DNA from: Scatomonas sp963649395 | GTDB lineage: Bacteria; Bacillota; Clostridia; Lachnospirales; Lachnospiraceae | Length of the DNA stretch: 17,432 bases | Reading direction: 5' to 3' | Assembly (NCBI GenBank): GCA_963649395.1 | Contig: CAVJHW010000044.1 | Coordinates: 1-17,432 of the forward strand | Part shown: positions 1-5,070 of the stretch, one piece after another | Layout of the letters: every line of letters begins with the position of its first letter | How positions within the stretch are numbered: the stretch's first letter is position 1 | Position numbers and translations under genes: made by a program | The notes under the pieces: model-generated | Database searches by the model: none | Told to the model about the DNA's origin: nothing | The model's input: the letters and a program-made list of their open reading frames with translations, nothing else

Positions 1-107
1 GGATTGCCCTTGGAGTCAATCAAGACCGCCTTAATCCGTGTCGATCCCAATTCAATCCCCAGAATGCCATTTCCTTCTTTCCCGGGCTTTTTTCCTTGCT
101 CCTTCAT
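1..107 (-). CDS. araB: FGGY-family carbohydrate kinase, probable ribulokinase, N-terminus only
   Basis: Only the first 35 codons are inside the window; the gene runs off the left edge. The reading starts at an ATG (105-107) preceded by AGGAGGATCT at 111-120, a good ribosome site. After a short charged lead the protein reads GILGIELGSTRIKAVLID, which is the first phosphate-binding strand-loop-strand of FGGY sugar kinases (GIxxGSTxxK type). The start lies 14 bases after the araA stop on the same strand, so it is the third gene of the araR-araA-araB operon. By position it should phosphorylate L-ribulose to L-ribulose 5-phosphate, the step after the isomerase. Family assignment is from the visible motif; ribulokinase rather than another FGGY kinase is inferred from the araA neighbour. 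Confidence 0.85.
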   Translation of the reverse strand, partial: MKEQGKKPGKEGNGILGIELGSTRIKAVLIDSKGN

Positions 108-121
108 CCGAGATCCTCCTC

Positions 122-1633
122 TTATCTGATACCATCCCGGTAATAAGCCGAATTCCAGCGCAACTCCTGGCGCAGCCGCGGAATCCTGGTGTCCTTATCA
201 ATCACAATGCACTCAATCCCCATGGCATCTGCCCAGTCCCTCATTTGGTCTGCTGTCAGATCATAGGTAAAGACCGTATGATGGGCGCCACCTGCATAGA
301 TCCAGGCCTCAGCGCCTACCTGCAGATTGGGCTGGGGGGTCCAGAAATTGGTAGCTACCGGAAGGTGGGGCATGGCTTTCTCCGTTTTTTGACAGGTCAC
401 CTCATTGACAATCAGGCGAAATCGGCTGCCCAGATCAATTAAGGATACGGCAATGCCGGCCCCCTCCTTGGAAGTAAAAACCAGACGAGCCGGATCTTCT
501 CTCTCCCCCATAGAAAGGGGACAGCAACGGATAGAAATCTGACCGTCTGCGATGGAAGGACATACCTCCAGCATATGGGCCTCCAAAACGCCTTCCTTGC
601 CTGGCACCAGATTGTAGGTATAATCCTCCATAAAGGAGGTACCCTTTGCTCCTGCCTTATCCTGGGTCATGCATTTCATCAGGCGGACCAGGGCGGCCGT
701 CTTCCAGTCTCCCTCGCCTCCAAAGCCATAACCCTTTTGCATCAGGCGCTGTATAGCCAGGCCAGGCAGCTGCTTCAGCTTACCCAAATCGCCAAAATGC
801 GTCACGATTGCCTGGTAGTTCTTTTCCTCCAGAAAGCGCTCAAAACCGATCTCAATGCCAGCCTGTACTGCTACATGGCGGCGAAACTCCTCTGGATCTC
901 TTCCATCCTCTGTCAAAGCATAGATGTCGTAATATTCCTCCACCAGTCTTTGAATCTCATCGGGGCTTACCTGACTCACATACTTCTCGATCTCCTTCAC
1001 CGGCCAGGCGTCAATCTCCCAGCCAAATTTGATTTGGGCCTCAACCTTGTCTCCCTCCGTCACGGCTACATTGCGCATATTGTCGGCAATCCTGCACACT
1101 CTGATATGACGGCTCTCGATAAGACCAACCGCGGTAACCATCCAGTCGGCAATCCGCTTCTGCAGTCCCTCCTCCCTCCAATAACCCATAATCACCTTGC
1201 GTTCGATCCCCATCCGGGTCACCACATGACCGAATTCCCGATCTCCATGGGCCGCCTGGTTTTCATTCATGAAATCCATATCAATGGTATCGTAGGGAAT
1301 TTCCTGATTATACTGGGTATGAAGATGCAGCAGAGCCTTCCGGTACTCTTGCAGACCAAGGATCCAGGCCTTGGCCGGGGAAAAGGTATGCATCCAGACA
1401 ATCAAACCAGCGCAGGCGGGATCCGCATTTGCCTCATTCATGGTCTGGCGGATCAATGCGCCCGTGATCAGAGTTGGCTTCCACACCACCTCAAAGGGCA
1501 GGTGGCCGGAGGCATTTAAGGTGTCTACCATCTCTCTTGCATGGGCAGCCACGTGCTCCAAACATTCTTCTCCATATAAATCCTGTGAGCCTGTACAAAA
1601 CCAAAATTGATATTGCTTGCTATTGTTTTTCAA
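122..1633 (-). CDS. araA: L-arabinose isomerase
   Basis: Converts L-arabinose to L-ribulose in the cytoplasm, the first step of arabinose use. The 503-residue product is full length for AraA (about 500 in E. coli). The family metal and catalytic residues are visible: E307 in FGGEGDWK, E336 in TSFMEDYTY, H353 in EAHMLEVCP and H451/H452 in AGGAHHTVF. The start codon is TTG (1631-1633). The next Met is residue 35, and starting there would remove the conserved first strand (YQFWFCTGSQDLYGEE), so TTG is well supported. Its TTG overlaps the TGA of araR (TTGA), which suggests translational coupling; only a weak purine-rich stretch (GGTGAAGAAGA) precedes it. araB follows 14 bases downstream. Regulation is probably by AraR through the operator at 2788-2817. 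Confidence 0.97.
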   Translation of the reverse strand: MKNNSKQYQFWFCTGSQDLYGEECLEHVAAHAREMVDTLNASGHLPFEVVWKPTLITGALIRQTMNEANADPACAGLIVWMHTFSPAKAWILGLQEYRKALLHLHTQYNQEIPYDTIDMDFMNENQAAHGDREFGHVVTRMGIERKVIMGYWREEGLQKRIADWMVTAVGLIESRHIRVCRIADNMRNVAVTEGDKVEAQIKFGWEIDAWPVKEIEKYVSQVSPDEIQRLVEEYYDIYALTEDGRDPEEFRRHVAVQAGIEIGFERFLEEKNYQAIVTHFGDLGKLKQLPGLAIQRLMQKGYGFGGEGDWKTAALVRLMKCMTQDKAGAKGTSFMEDYTYNLVPGKEGVLEAHMLEVCPSIADGQISIRCCPLSMGEREDPARLVFTSKEGAGIAVSLIDLGSRFRLIVNEVTCQKTEKAMPHLPVATNFWTPQPNLQVGAEAWIYAGGAHHTVFTYDLTADQMRDWADAMGIECIVIDKDTRIPRLRQELRWNSAYYRDGIR

Positions 1634-2733
1634 TCTTCTTCACCTACCGAATCCTCTGTTGACTGACGAAGGATTAATTCCGGCGGAATCAGACGCAGCA
1701 CCTTGCTTTTCTCATCCGGTATCCCTTGAATTCTTTCCAGAAGGAGCTCTGCAGCCATTTTCCCCAATTCTTCCTGGGGATGGGTCACAGTTGTCAATCC
1801 AGGAAGACCATCTGCTCCCCGGACAGAGTTGTCATAGCCGGTGACGGCAATCTGCTTTGGCACGGATATTTTCCTATCTCGCAAAAAACCCAAAACCTGC
1901 ACAGCAATCTGGTCGTTATAGCAGGCCACGGCGTCCACATCAGGATGGTCTGCTAATACCCTTCCCAGGGCAAAGGAGGGCTTTGTTTTACGATCCTCTG
2001 TATGATACCAGATCACCAGATCCGGATCATAGAAAATACCTGCCTCCTGCAGGGCCGTCACGTATCCCCTGTGTCGCCCTGCCCCCTGGCTGTCATCTGC
2101 CTTGAAAATACCTGCAATTCTGCGTCTGCCCCTCTCGAGCAGGTGCTTCACCAGCAGATATTCCCCCCGACAATCGTCCATCAAAAGCTCCGGCTTATCC
2201 TCCATCTGAGGATAATGTCCCTGGATAAAGACATAGGGAATGCCATAGTTCTCCAGTTGTTGATACAAGTGCAAATGCTTGCACAGGATCTGACTTTTAC
2301 TGGGCTCTATGATAAGACCATCAATAGGCTTATGCAACAATTCCTCCAGAATCTGCGCCTCCCGGCTACGGGAATTCCCAGTATTTTTCAGGATAATACT
2401 GTAACCATGGGCGCTTAAAACCTGGTCAATGCCCTGGATGAGCCGGGGAAAAATGTAGTCCGACAGATAGGTGGTAACCACCGCAATGTTCTTGGACTCC
2501 ACACGGTGCAGGGTCTGTTCTGTGCAAAAGGTCCCTTTTCCGTGGATTGCTCTCACATAGCCCTCATTTTCCAGAATGGCAAAGGCCTTTCTCACCGTAT
2601 GACGGCTCACCCCATACTTTTGTACCAGTTCATTCTCCGAGGGCAGCTTATCCCCCGCTTTAATATCACCGGAAAGCATCCTTTCTCTCAATTCTTCCAT
2701 CAACAGATAATATTTTGCTTTTCCTGTCTCCAT
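1630..2733 (-). CDS. araR: AraR-type transcriptional repressor (GntR winged helix fused to a LacI-type sugar sensor)
   Basis: The 367-residue product has an N-terminal GntR winged helix (about residues 5-72, with DKLPSENELVQKYGVSRHTV and the wing GYVRAIHGKGTF). A periplasmic-binding-protein-like sensor domain of LacI/GalR type follows from about 78 to the end (for example IAVTGYDNSVRGADGLPGLTTV). This arrangement is that of B. subtilis AraR, which represses arabinose genes until L-arabinose binds. I chose the ATG at 2731-2733 because GGAGG lies four bases upstream. An in-frame ATG 17 codons earlier (2784) has no nearby ribosome site and falls within or upstream of the proposed -10. araR is the first gene of the operon, so it probably represses itself. 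Arabinose as effector is inferred from context. Confidence 0.93.
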   Translation of the reverse strand: METGKAKYYLLMEELRERMLSGDIKAGDKLPSENELVQKYGVSRHTVRKAFAILENEGYVRAIHGKGTFCTEQTLHRVESKNIAVVTTYLSDYIFPRLIQGIDQVLSAHGYSIILKNTGNSRSREAQILEELLHKPIDGLIIEPSKSQILCKHLHLYQQLENYGIPYVFIQGHYPQMEDKPELLMDDCRGEYLLVKHLLERGRRRIAGIFKADDSQGAGRHRGYVTALQEAGIFYDPDLVIWYHTEDRKTKPSFALGRVLADHPDVDAVACYNDQIAVQVLGFLRDRKISVPKQIAVTGYDNSVRGADGLPGLTTVTHPQEELGKMAAELLLERIQGIPDEKSKVLRLIPPELILRQSTEDSVGEED

Positions 2734-2782
2734 GTTTCCTCCGTAGCCTACGATTCGGAATACTGCTTCTGTATACACCTCC

Positions 2783-2812
2783 ATATTACAACTTGTACGC
2801 TCCTCTTTACAA
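2783..2812 (-). promoter_or_regulatory. Putative araR-araA-araB promoter
   Basis: Reading the minus strand, TTGTAA (2812-2807) is followed after 16 bases by TGTAAT (2790-2785), or after 18 bases by TAATAT (2788-2783). Transcription would start near 2777, giving a leader of about 45 bases before the araR ATG. The -35 and -10 boxes sit on the two arms of the inverted repeat at 2788-2817, as expected for a repressed promoter. The boxes are imperfect, so this is a reasoned guess. Confidence 0.5.
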
Positions 2813-2817
2813 GTTGT
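2788..2817. promoter_or_regulatory. araR operator: Putative AraR operator, 10-bp inverted repeat
   Basis: ACAACTTGTA (2788-2797) and TACAAGTTGT (2808-2817) are perfect inverted copies separated by 10 bases. Each arm carries ACTTGTA, close to the half-site of the B. subtilis AraR box (ATTTGTAC joined to GTACAAAT). Here the half-sites are one DNA turn further apart than in that box. The repeat covers the proposed araR promoter. The binding protein is inferred, not shown. Confidence 0.6.
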
Positions 2818-2834
2818 TTATTTTATATGAAAGC

Positions 2835-2895
2835 CCCGACAAGCAGCCGGGCTGAGGGCAAGCTTGCTTGCACCGAAGCACGGATATTTGTCGGG
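2835..2895. repeat. Nested inverted repeats between divergent promoters
   Basis: An outer pair CCCGACAA (2835-2842) and TTGTCGGG (2888-2895) encloses two small hairpins: CAGC-CGG-GCTG (2844-2854) and TGCTT-GCACCG-AAGCA (2865-2880). The block lies between the proposed araR promoter (minus) and the rqcH promoter (plus), upstream of both start sites, so it would not be part of either messenger leader. There is no T-run, so it is not a usual terminator. Its role is unknown. I see no gene in 2818-3019. Confidence 0.4.
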
Positions 2896-2917
2896 CAAGC
2901 CGGTAGGGATCTTCCTG

Positions 2918-2946
2918 TTGTAAAAGCCTTCCAAATTGGGTATACT
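2918..2946 (+). promoter_or_regulatory. Putative rqcH promoter
   Basis: TTGTAA (2918-2923), a 17-base spacer, then TATACT (2941-2946) fit a housekeeping sigma promoter. Transcription would begin near 2953, leaving a leader of about 67 bases that is mostly the 27-bp tandem repeat. Confidence 0.65.
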
Positions 2947-2998
2947 CTTGGATAGAGTTTTGATGGATCTTCTCTTAGATAGAGTTTTGATGGATCTT
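2945..2998 (+). repeat. 27-bp tandem duplication in the rqcH leader
   Basis: Two adjacent 27-base copies (2945-2971 and 2972-2998) differ at one position (G2950 versus A2977). The first copy begins inside the proposed -10 box and the second ends nine bases before the GGGAGG ribosome site. The unit is a multiple of three, so the frame stays open into rqcH, but the family N-terminus begins at the later ATG and the repeats are probably untranslated. Confidence 0.85.
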
Positions 2999-3019
2999 TT
3001 GGATATGGGAGGTTTTCTT

Positions 3020-4762
3020 ATGGCATTTGATGGAATTACCATTGCAAATATACGTTACGAATTAGAATCTGCCTTGGTAGGGGGGCGTATCTCCAAGATT
3101 GCCCAGCCGGAGGCGGATGAGCTCTTGATTACGGTGAAGAATGGCAAGGAGCAGTTTCGTCTGCTTCTGTCTGCCAGTGCCTCCCTGCCTCTGGTTTACC
3201 TGACGGACCAGAATAAGCCCAGCCCCATGACAGCCCCTAATTTCTGCATGCTGCTGCGCAAGCACATTGGCAGCGGGCGGATCCTCTCCATCGAGCAGCC
3301 GGGGCTGGAGCGCATCCTGGTCTTTCATATTGAACACCGTAATGAATTGGGGGATCTCTGTACCAAGAAGCTGGTGGCGGAGATTATGGGAAAGCACAGT
3401 AATCTCATCTTTTGCACGGAGGAGGATCAGATTCTGGACTCCATCAAGCATGTGTCGGCTCACATGAGTTCTGTGCGGGAGGTGCTGCCCGGGCGGAGCT
3501 ATTTTATTCCCCAGACCCAGGAGAAGAAGGATCCCCTGACCATCACGGAGGAGGAATTCTATTCCTTTGTCTGCACCAAACCCTGCCCCATCTACAAGGC
3601 AATTTACTCCTCTCTTACCGGTTTCTCCCCTCTCATGGCGGAGGAACTTTGCTATCGGGCTTCCATCGATGGCAATCTGTCGGCAGAATCCCTGGAAGAG
3701 ACGGCTCGTCTTCATCTCTTCCATACCTTTGAACGGATGATGGAGGAGGTCCAATCCCATGCCTTCCATCCTGCCATCCTCTATCGGGGACGGGAGCCCT
3801 TTGAATTCTCTTCCCTGGAGCTGACTCAATATCAGGATTATGAGGCTGTACCTTTCGCTTCGATCTCTCAGCTCCTGGAAACTTATTATGCTGACAAGAA
3901 CCGCATCACCCGCATCCGCCAGAAGTCCTCGGACCTGCGCCGGATCGTAACCACGGCCCTGGAGCGTAATGTCAAGAAGCTGAATCTGCAAGAAAAACAG
4001 CTCCATGACACCCAGAAAAAGGACAAATATCGGATCTACGGGGAATTGCTCAATACCTACGGCTATAGTCTGGAAGCAGGGGCCAGGGAATTGTCCGCCA
4101 TCAATTATTATAACGGAGAGCCTATCACGGTTCCCTTGGATGCCACCCTGTCTCCGGCAGACAATGCCAAGAAATACTTTGACCGCTATGGCAAGCTGAA
4201 GCGGACGGCGGAGGCTTTGGATAGCCAGATTGGGGAGACCCAGTCGGATATTGCCCATCTGGAGAGCATCAGCGCCTCCCTGGATCTGGCTCTTGAGGAA
4301 AATGATCTGGCCCAGATTCGGGAGGAATTGTCGGAATATGGCTACATCCGTTATAAGAATCTTCCCGGCAAGAAAAAGCAAAAGCTAGTCTCCCAGCCCT
4401 TGCATTTTCAATCTTCCCTGGGCTTTGACATCTATGTGGGGAAGAACAATTATCAGAACGAGGACTTGTCCTTTAAGCTGGCTTCCGCCACCGATTGGTG
4501 GTTCCATGCCAAGGGCATTCCCGGATCTCATGTCATCGTAAAGGCGCAGGGTCAGGAATTGCCAGATGTTGTCTTCGAGGAAGCCGGTCGGCTGGCTGCC
4601 TATTACTCCAAGGGACGTCAGGCTCCCAAGGTGGAGGTGGACTATACCCAGAAAAAGAACCTGCGCAAGCCCGCAGGCGCCAAGCCTGGCTTCGTGATCT
4701 ACCATACCAACTACTCTTTGATGGCTGAGCCCGAGATCCGAGGCATCCAGGAGATAAAATAA
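3020..4762 (+). CDS. rqcH: RqcH/NFACT family ribosome quality control protein (also annotated fibronectin-binding protein FbpA)
   Basis: The 580-residue product matches the length and layout of bacterial RqcH: an NFACT-N domain from MAFDGI onward, a middle helical/coiled-coil region (about 255-450), and a C-terminal NFACT-R domain with VGKNNYQNEDLSFK, DWWFHAKGIPGSHVIV and AGAKPGFVIYHTNYS. In B. subtilis, RqcH binds the 50S-peptidyl-tRNA complex of split stalled ribosomes and recruits alanyl-tRNA to add C-terminal alanine tails. The position matching the B. subtilis Asp97-Arg98 pair reads Glu97-Arg98 (GLERILVF), a conservative change. The ATG at 3020 is chosen because GGGAGG lies seven bases before it and MAFDG is the family start. 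The gene is monocistronic with its own promoter. The fibronectin-binding name is historical; surface exposure is not supported by any signal peptide. Confidence 0.93.
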   Translation: MAFDGITIANIRYELESALVGGRISKIAQPEADELLITVKNGKEQFRLLLSASASLPLVYLTDQNKPSPMTAPNFCMLLRKHIGSGRILSIEQPGLERILVFHIEHRNELGDLCTKKLVAEIMGKHSNLIFCTEEDQILDSIKHVSAHMSSVREVLPGRSYFIPQTQEKKDPLTITEEEFYSFVCTKPCPIYKAIYSSLTGFSPLMAEELCYRASIDGNLSAESLEETARLHLFHTFERMMEEVQSHAFHPAILYRGREPFEFSSLELTQYQDYEAVPFASISQLLETYYADKNRITRIRQKSSDLRRIVTTALERNVKKLNLQEKQLHDTQKKDKYRIYGELLNTYGYSLEAGARELSAINYYNGEPITVPLDATLSPADNAKKYFDRYGKLKRTAEALDSQIGETQSDIAHLESISASLDLALEENDLAQIREELSEYGYIRYKNLPGKKKQKLVSQPLHFQSSLGFDIYVGKNNYQNEDLSFKLASATDWWFHAKGIPGSHVIVKAQGQELPDVVFEEAGRLAAYYSKGRQAPKVEVDYTQKKNLRKPAGAKPGFVIYHTNYSLMAEPEIRGIQEIK

Positions 4763-4912
4763 GCGCCCGTGCCGCCCAAACCGCCGGTTACACGGATTGT
4801 TCCGCGCTACCCACTCCCCCACGGGAACCAAACCTGTATTGTTACCGGAATTTGACAAAGATTTCATAGAAAATTCATTCTTTTTTTCAGGCCCCTATGC
4901 TATACTTGATTT
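4763..4912 (+). other. Intergenic region after rqcH, no gene seen
   Basis: GC-rich sequence just after the rqcH stop can form imperfect pairs (CCCGTG at 4766-4771 with CACGGG at 4820-4825), but no T-run follows. A weak AT-rich stem (GAATTT 4848-4853 with AAATTC 4871-4876) sits four bases before a run of seven Ts (4881-4887) and might be a poor terminator for rqcH. A TTGACA at 4852-4857 has no convincing -10 at normal spacing. No coding sequence is supported here. Confidence 0.5.
4898..4906 (+). promoter_or_regulatory. Putative extended -10 promoter of the P-type ATPase
   Basis: TGCTATACT is an extended -10 element (TGn followed by TATACT at 4901-4906). The region 17 bases upstream (TTCTTT, 4878-4883) is a weak -35, which is normal for extended -10 promoters. 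Transcription would start near 4913, just before the first helix of the structured leader. Confidence 0.6.
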
Positions 4913-5041
4913 CTAGTACATGGTTTTGCAATGACCGAGTTAGATAAAGTTGGCCGACGGAATTGCTCGGTTGTTTCGAAACTGATGTGCTGATGTCGGC
5001 TGCCAGGCAGGAGATTGCCTTCCGGCAGCCGACTCTTATTT
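4913..5041 (+). ncRNA. Structured 5' leader, riboswitch- or attenuator-like, class not recognised
   Basis: The leader begins almost at the predicted transcription start. P1 pairs AGTACAT (4915-4921) with ATGTGCT (4985-4991), one G-U pair. Inside it P2 pairs ACCGAG (4934-4939) with CTCGGT (4966-4971), extendable by wobbles, and a small P3 GTT-TCGA-AAC lies at 4973-4982. The large P2 loop holds GGCCGAC (4952-4958), which can pair with GTCGGCT (4995-5001) just after P1, a pseudoknot. Those same bases form the 5' arm of the hairpin at 4995-5033, so the two folds exclude each other, as in transcription-attenuating riboswitches. I looked for remembered marks of yybP-ykoY (GGGGAGUA), M-box, NiCo and fluoride elements and did not see them. 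The gene controlled is a cation ATPase, so a metal or ion ligand is plausible but unproven. Confidence 0.6.
4995..5041 (+). terminator. Terminator-like hairpin in the P-type ATPase leader
   Basis: GTCGGCTGCC (4995-5004) and GGCAGCCGAC (5024-5033) are perfect complements. The stem continues with AGGCA (5005-5009) against TGCCT (5016-5020) across a three-base bulge. It is followed by TCTTATTTG, a U-rich but interrupted tail, so termination may be partial. The 5' arm can instead pair with the P2 loop at 4952-4958. The ATPase ribosome site lies further downstream (5056-5060) and is not covered by the stem, which favours transcriptional over translational control. Confidence 0.6.
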
Positions 5042-5070
5042 GAGGAAGGATAAGTGAGGGACATTCATTT

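Noticed and set aside
575..1519. Long plus-strand open frame opposite araA
   Set aside because: It is antisense to a well-supported isomerase, has no recognisable domain, and is the kind of shadow frame expected in GC-balanced genes.
2936..3019. N-terminal extension of RqcH encoded by the tandem repeat (LLDRVLMDL repeated)
   Set aside because: The frame is open, but it begins before the predicted transcript start, none of its starts has a ribosome site, and the family N-terminus is MAFDG with GGGAGG just upstream.
3062..4381. Long minus-strand open frame opposite rqcH
   Set aside because: Antisense to a conserved gene with all its motifs; no domain or ribosome site.
4852..4857. TTGACA as a -35 box for the ATPase
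   Set aside because: No acceptable -10 at 16-18 bases; the extended -10 at 4898-4906 is better placed.
4931..4993. A 20-codon leader ORF (MTELDKVGRRNCSVVSKLMC) ending just before the terminator hairpin in the ATPase leader
   Set aside because: It ends suggestively at the hairpin, which would fit translational attenuation, but no Shine-Dalgarno precedes its ATG and it shows no run of regulatory codons. The RNA-fold explanation fits better.
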